From Streptococcus suis (GTDB lineage: Bacteria > Bacillota > Bacilli > Lactobacillales > Streptococcaceae), in contig JAKTNI010000001.1 of NCBI GenBank assembly GCA_029593505.1, positions 392,336 through 456,335 on the forward strand: a DNA stretch of 64,000 nt, read 5' to 3'. The notes under the pieces are model-generated. The model did not search any database. It had not been told where the DNA came from and saw only the letters and a list, made by a program, of their open reading frames with translations. Below, in pieces: positions 8,552 through 19,555 of this stretch; positions within the stretch are counted from its first letter, which is position 1, and each line of letters opens with the position of its first letter. Made by a program: the position numbers and the translations under genes.

Positions 8552-8770
8552 CTAAATCAAAGCTTTTAGTTTTCCAGGTTGGAAACCAGAAAAGACTTCA
8601 TTTTCAGTTTCGATAATAGGTGCTGCTGAAAATCCCAATCCTTTTACATGCTCAATAAATTCAGGTTGTTCATCTAAGTTGATTTCTTTGTATGTAACGC
8701 TTTGTTGATCCAAGAATTTTTTGGTCATTTTACATTGCACACAGTTATTCTTTGAATAGATAGTGATCAT
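8552..8770 (-). CDS. nrdH: NrdH glutaredoxin-like thioredoxin
   Basis: A 72-residue redoxin with the active-site CVQC (C10-C13) and the thioredoxin-fold cis-proline region SAAPIIE. NrdH takes electrons from thioredoxin reductase and reduces the C-terminal cysteines of NrdE. It is the first gene of the nrdHEF unit with its own promoter upstream (8830-8858). SD GGAGAG. Confidence 0.95.
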   Translation of the reverse strand: MITIYSKNNCVQCKMTKKFLDQQSVTYKEINLDEQPEFIEHVKGLGFSAAPIIETENEVFSGFQPGKLKALI

Positions 8771-8829
8771 TCAATCTCTCCTTTATGTCTAGTGGAAGCT
8801 CTTACACGTTCCTTTTTATATACCAAACT

Positions 8830-8858
8830 AGAATACAAAATTTTGGACTTAAAGTCAA
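8830..8858 (-). promoter_or_regulatory. nrdHEF promoter
   Basis: On the minus strand TTGACT (8858-8853), 17 bp, TATTCT (8835-8830), giving a leader of about 50 nt to nrdH. An ACTATATTTAGT stretch just upstream (about 8866-8877) resembles half of an NrdR box, but a second copy at the usual spacing is not evident, so NrdR control is only possible. The rest of 8771-9082 holds this promoter and the divergent acn promoter and nothing else I can identify. Confidence 0.65.
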
Positions 8859-9025
8859 GGGAATAACTAAATATAGTATGCGAAATAAACAAAGGTACCA
8901 TATGTAGTACATTTTTCGGTAGGGATTTACTGGTTAGAGTGGATGAATAGAGTACAGAACTTGAGGAGTGGTTATTGTTTGGATAGGTTATGTTAGATTT
9001 TTTAACATTTTCTGTTATTTTGTTA

Positions 9026-9055
9026 TTGAGCGTACAGGATAAACTGTATTATACT
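9026..9055 (+). promoter_or_regulatory. acn-citZ-icd promoter
   Basis: TTGAGC (9026-9031), 18 bp, TATACT (9050-9055), 28 nt before the acn start. The -35 is imperfect. Confidence 0.5.
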
Positions 9056-9082
9056 AATCAATAATGGAGAGGGAGGCTACAT

Positions 9083-11752
9083 ATGAATTCATCATACCAA
9101 AATCACTTACACTATAAAGAAAAAACCTATGTATACTATGAATTGGAGGCGATTGCACGCCAATATAATATCAATATCCAGTCATTGCCTTATACAATTC
9201 GTATCTTGCTAGAAAGTTTATTACGTAAAGAAGATGGAATAGATGTCACAAAACATCACATATATGATTTGCTACATTATCAAGCAAGTTGTCCTAAAGG
9301 AGAAGTGCCGTTTAAACCGAGTCGTGTCATTCTACAGGACTTCACAGGTGTTCCTGTAGTAGTAGATTTAGCTTCTATGCGGGATGCGGTGGTACAAGCT
9401 GGTGGAAATCCTGACCTAATCAATCCCGAAATTCCAGTTGATCTAGTTATTGATCATTCTGTTCAAGTTGACTTTTTTGGTACGGAACAAGCTTTTGAAC
9501 AAAATATTACTTTAGAATTTGAACGAAATACGGAACGTTATGAATTTTTAAAATGGGCAGAAAATTCTTTTGAAAATTATCGTGCTGTTCCTCCAGCTAC
9601 TGGAATCATTCATCAAGTGAACATTGAATTTTTAAGTGATGTGGTAATCCACAAGGATGGCATGTTGTATCCTGATTCGATGTTTGGTACGGATAGTCAT
9701 ACTACAATGATTAATGGTATTGGCGTTTTGGGCTGGGGTGTCGGAGGAATTGAAGCGGAAGCGGCTATGTTGGGAGAGGCTTCCTATTTTCCCATTCCAG
9801 AGGTTATTGGTGTGTATTTGACAGGGCAATTGCCAAAGGTAGCAACGGCTACAGATTTAGCATTAAAAGTTACCCAACTTCTGCGACAAGAAAATGTCGT
9901 GGGCAAGTTTGTTGAATTCTTTGGTCCAGGTCTATCCTCATTAACATTAGCAGATCGTGCTACAGTCTCCAACATGGCTCCGGAATATGGTGCTACTTGT
10001 GGTTACTTTCCAATTGATGCTGAAACGTTGAAATATATGCGATTGACCAATCGTTCGGAAGAACAAATTGGTTTGACAGAAGCTTATGCAAAGAAGAATG
10101 ATCTTTTTTATGATCCAGAGCATCTTCCAACTTATACTAAGGTATTGGGTTTAGATTTGGACACAGTTGTTCCGTCTATCTCTGGTCCAAAACGTCCTCA
10201 AGATTTAATTGAACTGACCGAAGCGAAACAAGAATTTCAAGCTAGTTTGACACGTGAAGTAGGGGTTCGTGGTTTTGGGTTAGATGCAGGAGAACTCGAA
10301 AAGAAAGTATCCATTCAATATAAAGATGGTGTAGAAAGCATTCAGACTGGTCATGTGGCAATTGCAGCGATTACTTCGTGTACCAATACTTCCAATCCAT
10401 ATGTGTTGCTAGCGGCAGGGTTACTTGCTAAGAAAGCTGTTGAGAGAGGATTGTCGGTTTCTAAGACGGTGAAAACTTCGTTGGCGCCGGGTTCGAAAGT
10501 TGTAACAGGATATTTGAAGAAGTCGGGCTTACAACAGTATCTCGATAGACTGGGTTTTCATTTGGTAGGATATGGTTGTACAACTTGTATCGGAAATTCA
10601 GGAGATCTACAGACGGAAGTGGCTGAAGCCATCAGAGAGAGTGATTTACTAGTATCGGCAGTTTTATCCGGAAACCGAAATTTTGAAGGAAGAATCAATC
10701 CATTAGTAAAGGCTAATTTTTTAGCTAGTCCGCCATTGGTGGTAGCTTATGCTATAGCTGGAAATATGAACATTGACTTGACCATAGAACCACTAGGGTA
10801 TGATAAGACGGGGCAAGCAGTCTATTTATCTGATATTATGCCAAACCGTGAGGAAGTAGATGCTTATATTGAACGCTATGTTACTCGCGATCTCTATAAA
10901 GAAGAATACAATGAAGTTTTTACCGATAGCAAGGTTTGGAATGCTATTCAAACAAGAACAGAAAAGAATTACAATTGGAATAAGGCGTCAACCTATATTC
11001 AAAATCCACCGTATTTTAAAGAGATGCAATCTGATTTATCTCTCAAACCACTAGAGAATTTAGTTGTGCTGGCAAAATTTGGAGATTCTGTAACAACTGA
11101 TCATATATCGCCAGCAGGAAATATTGCTCGATTAAGTCCAGCAGCTCGCTATTTGGAGGAAAATGGAATTGAGTATAAAGATTTTAATTCTTATGGTAGT
11201 AGACGTGGTAATCATGAGGTAATGATGCGTGGAACTTTTGCGAATATTCGGATTAAAAATGAGTTAGCCAATGGAAAAATTGGGGGCTGGACTTGCTACA
11301 ATGGGGAAATTATTCCGATTTATGATGCAGCTATGAACTACCAAAAGGCTGGGATTTCTAGTATGGTAATCGCAGGTAAGGACTATGGTATGGGATCTAG
11401 TCGTGATTGGGCAGCCAAGGGAGCAAATCTTCTTGGAGTAAAGGTGGTATTGGCTGAGTCATTTGAAAGAATTCATCGCTCTAATTTGGTTATGATGGGC
11501 ATTTTACCCTTACAATTTTTAGAAGGTCAGACGGCTACAAGTCTTGGTTTGACAGGATTTGAAACGTATTCCATTGAACTTCCTCAAGATGTCACAGTGG
11601 GACAATTGGTTACTGTACGAGCTACATCGGAGAATGATTGTAAAGAATTTCAAGCTTTAGTTCGTTTTGATGCAGAAGCAGATATTCGCTACTATCGTCA
11701 TGGAGGAATTTTACCAATGGTAGTTAGAAAGAAACTGGGAGGGAATCTATGA
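9083..11752 (+). CDS. acnA: Aconitate hydratase
   Basis: This 889-residue AcnA/IRP-type aconitase interconverts citrate and isocitrate with a [4Fe-4S] cluster. The cluster cysteines are in [10 protein letters not shown] and [12 protein letters not shown], and the swivel domain carries [16 protein letters not shown] with the active-site SSR. Length is normal. SD GGAGAGGGAGG is strong. It opens a three-gene operon (acn, citrate synthase, isocitrate dehydrogenase) that gives the oxidative half of the TCA cycle to 2-oxoglutarate, so its likely job is glutamate supply rather than respiration, as in S. mutans. Its stop overlaps the next start (ATGA). Confidence 0.97.
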   Translation: MNSSYQNHLHYKEKTYVYYELEAIARQYNINIQSLPYTIRILLESLLRKEDGIDVTKHHIYDLLHYQASCPKGEVPFKPSRVILQDFTGVPVVVDLASMRDAVVQAGGNPDLINPEIPVDLVIDHSVQVDFFGTEQAFEQNITLEFERNTERYEFLKWAENSFENYRAVPPATGIIHQVNIEFLSDVVIHKDGMLYPDSMFGTDSHTTMINGIGVLGWGVGGIEAEAAMLGEASYFPIPEVIGVYLTGQLPKVATATDLALKVTQLLRQENVVGKFVEFFGPGLSSLTLADRATVSNMAPEYGATCGYFPIDAETLKYMRLTNRSEEQIGLTEAYAKKNDLFYDPEHLPTYTKVLGLDLDTVVPSISGPKRPQDLIELTEAKQEFQASLTREVGVRGFGLDAGELEKKVSIQYKDGVESIQTGHVAIAAITSCTNTSNPYVLLAAGLLAKKAVERGLSVSKTVKTSLAPGSKVVTGYLKKSGLQQYLDRLGFHLVGYGCTTCIGNSGDLQTEVAEAIRESDLLVSAVLSGNRNFEGRINPLVKANFLASPPLVVAYAIAGNMNIDLTIEPLGYDKTGQAVYLSDIMPNREEVDAYIERYVTRDLYKEEYNEVFTDSKVWNAIQTRTEKNYNWNKASTYIQNPPYFKEMQSDLSLKPLENLVVLAKFGDSVTTDHISPAGNIARLSPAARYLEENGIEYKDFNSYGSRRGNHEVMMRGTFANIRIKNELANGKIGGWTCYNGEIIPIYDAAMNYQKAGISSMVIAGKDYGMGSSRDWAAKGANLLGVKVVLAESFERIHRSNLVMMGILPLQFLEGQTATSLGLTGFETYSIELPQDVTVGQLVTVRATSENDCKEFQALVRFDAEADIRYYRHGGILPMVVRKKLGGNL

Positions 11753-12867
11753 CAGAGACAAATGGTTTACGAGATGCTATTGCTTGCGATACAAGGATTA
11801 GCGCTATTGATAATGATCGCTTATCTTATGCAGGTTACGACATTTCGGAGTTGATGGAGAATAATGTCTCTTTTGAAGAAGTGATTTATCTCTTGTGGAA
11901 CTTGCATTTGCCAACTCAGATTGAGCTAAATTATTTTGAAAAAGCTCTGCGTGCAGAATATGCTATTTCTGATGCAGTGGAGCAGTGCATTTTGATTCAG
12001 TCACGGAGACATTTACATCCCATGAGTGTATTACGGTCAACCGTTTCATTGTTGGGGGTATATAATGTTCATGCTGAGGAAAGTTCATTAGAAGCTCTCT
12101 ATGATCAGTCTATTCAAATTATGGCTAAAGTACCGACTATTATTGCTACCTTCTTTCGTCTACGGCAAGGATTAGTTCCGGTTGAACCACGTTCAGATTT
12201 GGGGTTTGCAGCTAACTTTCTATATATGTTGACAGGGGAGGAGCCTACAGACTTACAAGTAAAAGCATTTAATAAGGCGTTAGTGCTGCATGCTGATCAT
12301 GAATTGAATGCATCAACGTTTGCTGCTCGTGTGACAGCTTCGACCTTGACGGATTTGTATTCCTGCGTAACGACAGCGATTGGTACATTGAAAGGTTCAC
12401 TTCATGGTGGAGCAAATGAACGAGTATTTGATATGTTGCTAGCTATTCGAGAAAGCGGTGATACAGAAGGGTATTTGCAAAAAAAATTAGCTTCCAAAGA
12501 AAAAATTATGGGCTTTGGGCATAGAGTTTATAAAACAGTTGATCCTCGTCAACAGTATTTGAAAGAGATGGCGCGTGATTTAACATTGGGAACAGATAAC
12601 GAGGCGTTTTATCAACTATCTGAGGAAGTAGAAAATTTTATCAAACATAAAAAAGGTCTCATTCCAAATGTTGATTTTTATTCAGCGACAGTTTACCATG
12701 TTTTAGGTATTGATAGTGATATTTTTACATTGATCTTTGCGATGAGTAGAATGGCTGGCTGGATTGGGCATGTACAGGAACAACGTAAAAATAACAAATT
12801 GATTCGACCACGTTCTTCGTATGTGGGAAATAGAGATATGATGTATATACCAATTGGAAAGAGGTAA
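11749..12867 (+). CDS. citZ: Citrate synthase
   Basis: A 372-residue citrate synthase (type I fold, short Gram-positive form) that condenses acetyl-CoA and oxaloacetate. Active-site elements are visible: [21 protein letters not shown] with the catalytic His, [13 protein letters not shown] with the second His, and the aspartate in NVDFYSA. It starts within the acn stop codon (ATGA overlap), so translation is probably coupled. It is the second gene of the acn-citZ-icd operon. Confidence 0.97.
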   Translation: MTETNGLRDAIACDTRISAIDNDRLSYAGYDISELMENNVSFEEVIYLLWNLHLPTQIELNYFEKALRAEYAISDAVEQCILIQSRRHLHPMSVLRSTVSLLGVYNVHAEESSLEALYDQSIQIMAKVPTIIATFFRLRQGLVPVEPRSDLGFAANFLYMLTGEEPTDLQVKAFNKALVLHADHELNASTFAARVTASTLTDLYSCVTTAIGTLKGSLHGGANERVFDMLLAIRESGDTEGYLQKKLASKEKIMGFGHRVYKTVDPRQQYLKEMARDLTLGTDNEAFYQLSEEVENFIKHKKGLIPNVDFYSATVYHVLGIDSDIFTLIFAMSRMAGWIGHVQEQRKNNKLIRPRSSYVGNRDMMYIPIGKR

Positions 12868-12870
12868 TGG

Positions 12871-14073
12871 ATGACAGAGAAAATTGTTATGAACAATGAT
12901 CAGTTAGTGGTGCCGGATCGCCCTATTATTCCTTATATTGAAGGAGATGGAATTGGACAGGACATATGGGGAGAGGCGCAAAAGGTTGTAGATGCTGCCG
13001 TAGAGAAAGCCTATGCTGGTCAACGAAAAATCTATTGGAAAGAGGTTTTGGCAGGTGAAAAAGCTTATCTTCAAACAGGTACTTCCTTGCCAGAAGAAAC
13101 TGTGGAGACGATTAAAAGTCATTTGATAGCGATTAAAGGACCTCTTGGAACCCCTGTTGGTACGGGACATCGTTCTCTTAATGTTACTTTGAGACAAGAA
13201 TTGGATTTATATGCCTGTGTTCGTCCAGTACGTTATTTTAAAGGAGTTCCCAGTCCTTTAAAGGAACCCGAAAAAACCAATGTTGTGATTTTTCGTGAAA
13301 ATACAGAGGATATTTATGCGGGTATTGAATGGGAGGCTGGTACTAAAGAAGTAGCGGAGGTTATCAACTTTTTACAGAAAAAAATGGGTGTATCTAAGAT
13401 TCGTTTTCCAGATACTTCTAGCATAGGCATTAAACCAATTTCTGAAGAGGGAAGCAAACGTTTGATTCGTTCTGCTATTGATTATGCTGTGAAGAATGAC
13501 GTGACAACTGTTACTTTAGTACATAAAGGGAATATTCAAAAGTTTACAGAGGGAGGCTTTCGTAAGTGGGGATATGAATTGGCTCAAGAAGAGTATGCTA
13601 CTGAGCTTGCCTCTGGACGTTTAGTTGTTAATGACATTATTGCGGATAATTTTCTTCAGCAAATTGTATTAGCACCAGAGAAGTTTGATGTGGTGGCTTT
13701 GACTAATTTGAATGGGGATTATGCGAGCGATGCACTAGCAGCACAAGTCGGAGGTATTGGGATCTCACCGGGAGCTAATATCAATTACAAAACTGGTCAT
13801 GCTATTTTTGAAGCAACTCATGGTACAGCTCCAGATATCGCTGGTCAGAATTTGGCAAATCCTTGCTCTCTCTTATTATCTGCTTGTATGATGTTAGAGT
13901 ACATGGGATGGATAGAGGCAGCCCATCTAATTGTTACAGCATTAGAACTTGCTTTTGAGAAGAAACAGGTTACACAGGATTTTGCAAGAGTGTTGCAAGT
14001 GAAGAGTTTATCTACCAGTCAATTTGCTTCTGCTTTAATGGAGAATTTTACAGAGATAGCTGTTGCTAGATAG
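12871..14073 (+). CDS. icd: Isocitrate dehydrogenase (NADP-type family)
   Basis: A 400-residue member of the isocitrate/isopropylmalate dehydrogenase family that oxidises isocitrate to 2-oxoglutarate. Visible are [11 protein letters not shown] at the start, the substrate-binding [18 protein letters not shown] with the regulatory-type serine, [22 protein letters not shown] with the catalytic lysine, and the nucleotide-loop [12 protein letters not shown]. Length fits bacterial Icd (about 400). It follows citZ after 3 nt with SD AAGAGGTAA and ends the operon. With no further TCA genes here, the operon's end product is 2-oxoglutarate. Confidence 0.95.
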   Translation: MTEKIVMNNDQLVVPDRPIIPYIEGDGIGQDIWGEAQKVVDAAVEKAYAGQRKIYWKEVLAGEKAYLQTGTSLPEETVETIKSHLIAIKGPLGTPVGTGHRSLNVTLRQELDLYACVRPVRYFKGVPSPLKEPEKTNVVIFRENTEDIYAGIEWEAGTKEVAEVINFLQKKMGVSKIRFPDTSSIGIKPISEEGSKRLIRSAIDYAVKNDVTTVTLVHKGNIQKFTEGGFRKWGYELAQEEYATELASGRLVVNDIIADNFLQQIVLAPEKFDVVALTNLNGDYASDALAAQVGGIGISPGANINYKTGHAIFEATHGTAPDIAGQNLANPCSLLLSACMMLEYMGWIEAAHLIVTALELAFEKKQVTQDFARVLQVKSLSTSQFASALMENFTEIAVAR

Positions 14074-14125
14074 TTCATTCTGTATCCTTTTCTAAAGGAA
14101 AAGATGAAAGAAAGGTAAAAAATTC

Positions 14126-14154
14126 TTGAAAATGATTTCAAAAAGTGATATACT
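14126..14154 (+). promoter_or_regulatory. ptsHI promoter with cre-like palindrome
   Basis: TTGAAA (14126-14131), 17 bp, TATACT (14149-14154) with an extended -10 TGA: a near-consensus promoter. TGAAAATGATTTCA (14127-14140) overlaps the -35 and fits the CcpA consensus TGWNANCGNTNWCA except for T in place of the central C. This suggests possible carbon-catabolite control (inference). Confidence 0.7.
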
Positions 14155-14217
14155 AGTTTTTGTAAGGGTTATCAAGGGATATCCCATAATTTTGTAAAAA
14201 TAAAGGAGAATCCGAAT

Positions 14218-14481
14218 ATGGCTTCAAAAGATTTCCACATTGTGGCAGAAACAGGTATTCACGCACGTCCAGCAACTTTGCTTGTGCAAACTGCTAGCAA
14301 ATTTGCGTCAGACATCACTTTGAACTACAAAGAAAAGTCTGTTAACCTTAAATCTATTATGGGTGTTATGAGTCTTGGTGTTGGTCAAGGTGCTGATGTA
14401 ACAATCTCTGCTGAAGGTGCTGATGCAGATGATGCAATCGCAGCGATTACTGAAACAATGGAAAAAGAAGGATTGGCATAA
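14218..14481 (+). CDS. ptsH: Phosphocarrier protein HPr
   Basis: This 87-residue protein passes phosphate from Enzyme I (on His15) to the sugar-specific EIIA proteins. His15 lies in GIHARPA, and the HPr-kinase target Ser46 lies in [12 protein letters not shown]-Ser46-HPr is the CcpA co-repressor in low-GC Gram-positives. SD AAGGAG. It forms an operon with ptsI, 4 nt away. The codon choice (GGT, GCA, AAA) is that of a highly expressed gene. Confidence 0.98.
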   Translation: MASKDFHIVAETGIHARPATLLVQTASKFASDITLNYKEKSVNLKSIMGVMSLGVGQGADVTISAEGADADDAIAAITETMEKEGLA

Positions 14482-14485
14482 GAAA

Positions 14486-16219
14486 ATGACAGAAATGCTT
14501 AAAGGAATTGCGGCATCAGACGGTGTTGCTGTTGCTAAGGCATATCTACTCGTTCAGCCAGATTTGTCATTTGAGACTGTCACAGTCGAGGATACAAATG
14601 CAGAAGAAGCTCGTTTAGATGCAGCGCTTGAAGCATCACAGAACGAGCTTTCTGTTATTCGTGAGAACGCAGTAGCTAGCCTAGGTGAAGAAGCCGCAGC
14701 AGTATTTGATGCACACTTAATGGTTCTTGCTGACCCAGAAATGATTGGTCAGATTAAAGAAACGATTCGTGCTAAGAAAACAAATGCTGAGACTGGTTTG
14801 AAAGAAGTTACGGATATGTTCATCGCTATCTTTGAAGGTATGGAAGATAATCCGTACATGCAAGAGCGTGCAGCAGATATTCGTGATGTAGCAAAGCGTG
14901 TATTGGCACACTTACTTGGTGTACGTTTACCAAATCCAGCAACAATTGACGAAGAATCGATCGTTATCGCATATGACTTGACACCTTCAGATACAGCACA
15001 ATTGAACAAACAATTTGTAAAAGCTTTTGTGACAAATATTGGTGGTCGCACAAGTCACTCGGCTATCATGGCTCGTACACTTGAAATTGCTGCAGTTTTG
15101 GGTACAAATAATATTACAGAAATTGTCAAAGATGGCGATGTACTTGCAGTGAACGGTATTACGGGTGAGGTTGTTATTAATCCATCTGCTGAAGTGATTG
15201 CAGAGTTTGAAGCAGCTGGTGAATCTTATGCGAAACAAAAAGCTGAGTGGGCTCTCTTGAAAGATGCTCAAACAGCTACTGCTGATGGTAAGCACTTTGA
15301 ATTGGCGGCAAACATTGGTACACCTAAAGATGTTGAAGGTGTAAATGACAATGGTGCAGAAGCTGTTGGCTTGTACCGTACAGAGTTCTTGTATATGGAT
15401 TCTCAAGACTTCCCAACGGAAGATGAGCAATACGAAGCATACAAAGCTGTATTGGAAGGTATGAACGGCAAGCCAGTTGTAGTTCGTACAATGGATATTG
15501 GTGGAGATAAGGAGCTTCCTTACTTTGACCTCCCACATGAAATGAATCCATTCCTTGGTTTCCGTGCTCTTCGTATCTCTATCTCTGAAACTGGAAATCA
15601 AATGTTCCGTACTCAGTTGCGTGCCCTTCTTCGTTCATCTGTGCATGGTAAACTTCGTATCATGTTCCCAATGGTTGCTTTATTGACAGAATTCCGTGCA
15701 GCTAAAGCTATCCTTGAAGAAGAAAAAGCTAACTTGTTAGCCGAAGGTGTAGCAGTTGCTGATGATATCCAAGTGGGAATCATGATTGAAATTCCAGCAG
15801 CAGCAATGATTGCAGATCAATTTGCTAAAGAAGTTGATTTCTTCTCAATTGGTACAAATGACCTTATCCAGTACACCATGGCTGCAGACCGTATGAACGA
15901 GCAAGTTTCATACCTCTACCAACCATACAACCCTTCTATCCTTCGCTTGATTAACAATGTTATTAAGGCAGCACATGCTGAAGGAAAATGGGCTGGTATG
16001 TGTGGTGAGATGGCTGGTGATCAACAAGCTGTACCACTTCTTGTAGGTATGGGCTTGGATGAGTTTTCTATGAGTGCTACGTCTGTACTACGCACACGTA
16101 GTTTGATGAAAACTCTTGATACAGCTAAAATGGAAGAATATGCTCATCGTGCATTAACAGAGTGTGCGACAGCAGAAGAAGTCCTTGAACTTCAAAAAGA
16201 GTATGTGGATTTTAGTTAG
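14486..16219 (+). CDS. ptsI: PTS Enzyme I (PEP-protein phosphotransferase)
   Basis: A 577-residue Enzyme I that takes phosphate from PEP and transfers it to HPr. The phosphorylated histidine is H191 in [12 protein letters not shown], followed by the PEP-binding domain with [19 protein letters not shown] and the catalytic cysteine in [13 protein letters not shown]. The ATG at 14486 was chosen over upstream in-frame starts because those lie inside ptsH and this one gives the usual N-terminus [16 protein letters not shown]. The Shine-Dalgarno is inside the end of ptsH. The operon ends in a strong terminator. Confidence 0.97.
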   Translation: MTEMLKGIAASDGVAVAKAYLLVQPDLSFETVTVEDTNAEEARLDAALEASQNELSVIRENAVASLGEEAAAVFDAHLMVLADPEMIGQIKETIRAKKTNAETGLKEVTDMFIAIFEGMEDNPYMQERAADIRDVAKRVLAHLLGVRLPNPATIDEESIVIAYDLTPSDTAQLNKQFVKAFVTNIGGRTSHSAIMARTLEIAAVLGTNNITEIVKDGDVLAVNGITGEVVINPSAEVIAEFEAAGESYAKQKAEWALLKDAQTATADGKHFELAANIGTPKDVEGVNDNGAEAVGLYRTEFLYMDSQDFPTEDEQYEAYKAVLEGMNGKPVVVRTMDIGGDKELPYFDLPHEMNPFLGFRALRISISETGNQMFRTQLRALLRSSVHGKLRIMFPMVALLTEFRAAKAILEEEKANLLAEGVAVADDIQVGIMIEIPAAAMIADQFAKEVDFFSIGTNDLIQYTMAADRMNEQVSYLYQPYNPSILRLINNVIKAAHAEGKWAGMCGEMAGDQQAVPLLVGMGLDEFSMSATSVLRTRSLMKTLDTAKMEEYAHRALTECATAEEVLELQKEYVDFS

Positions 16220-16246
16220 AAAATACTTTATTACATGTTTCAATAT

Positions 16247-16282
16247 AAAAAACCATTAGAAATGTATTTCTAATGGTTTTTT
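16247..16282 (+). terminator. Terminator after ptsI
   Basis: A 17-bp inverted repeat (16247-16263 with 16266-16282) with A and T tracts at the ends. It could work in both directions. The remaining 16283-16472 is AT-rich, with a long-looped 9-bp inverted repeat (about 16423-16463) and no gene. Confidence 0.88.
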
Positions 16283-16472
16283 CACGTGTTTATTGGTGAA
16301 TTGAGGCAAGAAAGAAGTTTGGTTTATTATGTTTTTTCACTTTGTATAAACGTAAAATTTGCTATAGTTGTTATGGCCTGTATCATTTGATTTAAAAAAT
16401 TGTTAATATTAAATAAATATTTTAAACCACTTTTAAATGAATCTTATCACACTTAGAAGTGGTTTTATATAA

Positions 16473-17960
16473 TTAATGTTCCTGATAAAACTTTTTGTGT
16501 TGATACATTGGATCAAAGGTAAGGTTGATGCCCAACTTACGAAGTGTATTTTTATCTTCTTCTGATAGAAAGACTGTTGAGTGTGCTTCACTACCATTCA
16601 AGAATGTTAATTTTTTCATGGCTATTGTTGCTAATTCACTATCTTGAGCAGTAATAGCAAGGGTATTGAGTATTTCACTAGCATCAAGACGGGTGTCATG
16701 CTTATCTAAATGATTGGCTTTGAGCTCTTGAATGGAACATATATAGTTTGGTTCAATTAAGTGCGTAGTGTCTTCTATATCAGCTATTTGTTTGATAGCA
16801 TTTAATAAGGCTGATGCAGTTGGTTTTAACAGTTCAGAGGTCTTTCCAGTGACTATATCTCCATTTGGTAACTGGATAGCTAATGCAGGGCTGGAGGTTA
16901 GCTCTGCTTTTTCGCGTGCAGCGATAACCACCTTACGGTCTGCTGGCGTAACACCAACTTTGTTCATGAGTAGTTCAATCTTCTTCACAGCTTGTTCACT
17001 AACTCGCTCTGCTTTAAAATCAACTAAGGTCTGATAGTAGCGACGGATGATTTCCTGCTTAGCTGCTTCGATAGCGTTCTCTTCATTAACAATGGAATAG
17101 CCCACCATGTTGACGCCCATGTCTGTAGGTGATGCGTAAGGAGATTTCTTTAAAATGCGCTCAAATGTACGATTAAGAACAGGGAATACTTCTATATCTC
17201 TATTGTAGTTGACAGCCGTTTTTCCATATGTTTGTAAGTGGAATGGGTCAATCATATTTAAATCATCCAGGTCAGCTGTAGCTGCTTCATAAGCAAGATT
17301 AACAGGATGATGAAGAGGGAGATTCCAGACTGGGAAAGTTTCAAATTTTGCATAACCCGATGTGACCCCATTGAGTTGATCATGATAGAGTTGGGAGATG
17401 CAAGTTGCTAATTTACCAGATCCAGGTCCGGGAGCAGTAACAACAATAAGATTACGACTTGTTTCTATGTAATCATTTTTCCCCATACCTTCGTGAGAGA
17501 TAATATGGTCAATATCGGATGGATATCCTTTAATTGGATAATGTAGATAAGACTGAATACCATATTTTTCTAGTTGCTTTCGAAAAGCATCAGCAGCAGG
17601 TTGATTGCGGTATTGAGTAATGACTACTGAACCAACATAAATATCAATACTATTGAAGGTATCAATCAATCTGAATACCTCTTGGTCATAAGAAATTCCT
17701 AAATCTCCACGCACTTTGGAGTGTTCAATATTATTTGCATTGATAGCTATAATAATCTCGACCTGATTCTTCAATTCTTGAAGTAGCTTAATCTTATTGT
17801 CCGGTTCATAGCCTGGTAGAACACGGGCAGCGTGAAAATCTTCTAACATTTTTCCACCAAATTCTAAATAGAGTTTTCCTTTGAATTGTTGTATACGTTC
17901 TAGAATGTGGTCACGTTGTAATTGTAGATATTTGTTTGAATCAAATGCAATCTTTTTCAT
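16473..17960 (-). CDS. DUF1846 domain-containing protein
   Basis: A 495-residue cytosolic protein of the DUF1846 family, widespread in Firmicutes. The N-terminal part is a nucleotide-binding-like alpha/beta domain with the conserved [21 protein letters not shown] segment (about residues 175-195), which resembles a P-loop-like turn. Length is normal for the family. Structures are known for members, but I know of no established reaction. It is monocistronic on the minus strand with SD GAAAGAGGT, and the divergent MFS operon lies upstream. Confidence 0.85.
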   Translation of the reverse strand: MKKIAFDSNKYLQLQRDHILERIQQFKGKLYLEFGGKMLEDFHAARVLPGYEPDNKIKLLQELKNQVEIIIAINANNIEHSKVRGDLGISYDQEVFRLIDTFNSIDIYVGSVVITQYRNQPAADAFRKQLEKYGIQSYLHYPIKGYPSDIDHIISHEGMGKNDYIETSRNLIVVTAPGPGSGKLATCISQLYHDQLNGVTSGYAKFETFPVWNLPLHHPVNLAYEAATADLDDLNMIDPFHLQTYGKTAVNYNRDIEVFPVLNRTFERILKKSPYASPTDMGVNMVGYSIVNEENAIEAAKQEIIRRYYQTLVDFKAERVSEQAVKKIELLMNKVGVTPADRKVVIAAREKAELTSSPALAIQLPNGDIVTGKTSELLKPTASALLNAIKQIADIEDTTHLIEPNYICSIQELKANHLDKHDTRLDASEILNTLAITAQDSELATIAMKKLTFLNGSEAHSTVFLSEEDKNTLRKLGINLTFDPMYQHKKFYQEH

Positions 17961-18049
17961 TTTTTTACCTCTTTCAATGAAAAATTATAATAGAAAAAAA
18001 CAAAAAAAGAAAGAATTTACTGTGGATATATAAATTTAAATAAATTATC

Positions 18050-18120
18050 ACTTAATTTAAATTAAGTATTGACTTGTTTAAAATTAAGTGTAAAATAAAA
18101 TTAAACAATTGTTTAATTTT
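18050..18120 (+). promoter_or_regulatory. MFS/ABC operon promoter flanked by two perfect palindromes
   Basis: An 18-bp perfect palindrome (18050-18067, half-site ACTTAATTT) abuts a promoter TTGACT (18069-18074), 16 bp, TAAAAT (18091-18096). A 24-bp perfect palindrome (18097-18120, half-site AAAATTAAACAA) begins right after the -10 and covers the start site. The half-sites share ATTAA. This is a convincing repressor operator layout. The ArsR-type regulator encoded at 21268 is a candidate (inference), since ArsR-family proteins favour such AT-rich dyads. Confidence 0.65.
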
Positions 18121-18138
18121 AAAATAAAGAGGTGCTTT

Positions 18139-19386
18139 ATGAGGAAAATTTTGTCTAATAAGTTGTTTCTGGCAACTTTTATATCAGATATGATTTCTAA
18201 TTTTGGAGATGTTCTCTATTATCTAGCGCTGATGAATTATGTTCTAGTGTTACTAGATACAAAATTAGCTCTAGCGATGATTACAGTGTCTGAAACCCTA
18301 CCGATCTTATTAGGTCTGTTTGTCGGTATATGGGCGGATAAGACTAGAAATAAGATTGATACGATTTTAGGAACTTTGTTAGTGCGTGTAGGATTGTACG
18401 TAGTTGTTGGTGTTGTGATAGGCTTTAGTCCTGCTCTTTGGATAGTAGCTGTGATTTGTCTGATCAATTTTTTATCTGATCTATCAGGTCAATATGAAAA
18501 TTATCTTTATTTGCCAGTGAGTTTGCGGGTTGTTTCAAATGAAGATCGTGAAGCTAGTATGGCGTTTCGAATGAGCGTTGGCTCTCTGCTTCGTATTGGT
18601 TTTCAAGCAACTGGAGCTATTTTAATAGGAGTGATGTCTTATCAACAATTAGCATTTTTCAATGCGGGTACATTCTTGGTTAGCTTAATGATTTTGCTCG
18701 TATTACGACCGATATTTCAACGATTGCTAAAAGAAAATCCTATTAAGCAAAGTACTGACATTCAAACAGAGACAGGTTTGATATGCTCTATGAAGCAGAC
18801 ATTAAAAGAATCTTATTTGGCTGTGCAAAATATTCCTATTTTGAAAGTATCCATTTTGACGATTGCTGGTCTTAATGCTATCTTTACTGCTTTATCGCCT
18901 CTTCTTGTGTTGAATATGAAAGAGTCTAGTCAGTTTATCTTTATTAACACTGCTACGACCATAGCTATGTTATCTATTCTTCTTGCAATAGGCAGTATTT
19001 TAGGAAGTGGTCTAGCAACTAGTCTATTTAAGGATGTTAGTCTTACACGATTATTACTTATTTCTACTGTTATGCCAATAGCACTTTTTATTGGATTTAT
19101 TGTTCAAAATATCTATATCGTGTTGACAGTAGTATTTGCTGTTTCGATTTTAATTGGTATTTTTAATCCTAAAATTTCTGCTTTGGTGATGAATGAATTA
19201 CCAGAGGATAAATTGGCTACCATTGAAAGTGGTATCACTACGTTTTGTCAGATTGGTATGGTAGTGGGTCAATTTTCCGTTTCAGCAATGGTGGTATTTG
19301 TGACAGCGAAGGTTATTTCATTGGTTTTCCTTTTACTTGCTATTCTGTTATTTGTTTATTCTGTGTCTAAGATGGGAAAATTATAA
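18139..19386 (+). CDS. MFS transporter (efflux type)
   Basis: A 415-residue protein with 10-12 membrane segments of the major facilitator superfamily, in the subgroup of Mef/enterobactin-exporter-like drug efflux pumps. The loop-2/3 motif is visible as GIWADKTRNKID. I chose the ATG at 18139 (MRKILSNKLF, SD AGAGGTG) rather than the upstream TTG, which lies within the palindromic operator. The substrate cannot be told from sequence. It is the first gene of a unit with an ABC half-transporter, and an ArsR-type regulator follows, suggesting an inducible export system. Confidence 0.85.
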   Translation: MRKILSNKLFLATFISDMISNFGDVLYYLALMNYVLVLLDTKLALAMITVSETLPILLGLFVGIWADKTRNKIDTILGTLLVRVGLYVVVGVVIGFSPALWIVAVICLINFLSDLSGQYENYLYLPVSLRVVSNEDREASMAFRMSVGSLLRIGFQATGAILIGVMSYQQLAFFNAGTFLVSLMILLVLRPIFQRLLKENPIKQSTDIQTETGLICSMKQTLKESYLAVQNIPILKVSILTIAGLNAIFTALSPLLVLNMKESSQFIFINTATTIAMLSILLAIGSILGSGLATSLFKDVSLTRLLLISTVMPIALFIGFIVQNIYIVLTVVFAVSILIGIFNPKISALVMNELPEDKLATIESGITTFCQIGMVVGQFSVSAMVVFVTAKVISLVFLLLAILLFVYSVSKMGKL

Positions 19387-19411
19387 AAAGCAAGAACCTA
19401 TTTGTTTAGGA

Positions 19412-19540
19412 ATGTTGTTAGCGCATGGAGAATTGTACTTTATATTTGGTATGGTGATGAGTTTTAGTTTATCTGATATCAATATGAATATTTTCTATCG
19501 TGTTCTAAGGGGTAAGGAATCGGTAGTTATGAAGGAATAA
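19412..19540 (+). CDS. Possible 42-aa ORF between MFS and ABC genes
   Basis: A short frame (MLLAHGELYFIFGMVMSFSL... ending RGKESVVMKE) fills part of the 170-nt gap. It has one hydrophobic segment and no good Shine-Dalgarno. It may be a fragment of an older gene. I do not recognise it. Confidence 0.25.
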   Translation: MLLAHGELYFIFGMVMSFSLSDINMNIFYRVLRGKESVVMKE

Positions 19541-19555
19541 AAAGGAGATGATACG

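Noticed and set aside
8866..8877. NrdR box upstream of nrdH
   Set aside because: Only one partial ACTATATTTA match; the second box at the usual spacing was not found.
14417..14485. Longer start of ptsI inside ptsH
   Set aside because: Overlaps HPr in another frame; the usual Enzyme I N-terminus begins at 14486.
14987..15601. 204-codon open frame on the minus strand
   Set aside because: Antisense shadow of ptsI, caused by its biased codon use; cysteine- and histidine-rich with no domain.
16423..16463. Inverted repeat AAACCACTT/AAGTGGTTT as terminator of the DUF1846 gene
   Set aside because: The loop is over 20 nt and no T run follows on the minus strand, so I did not call it a terminator.
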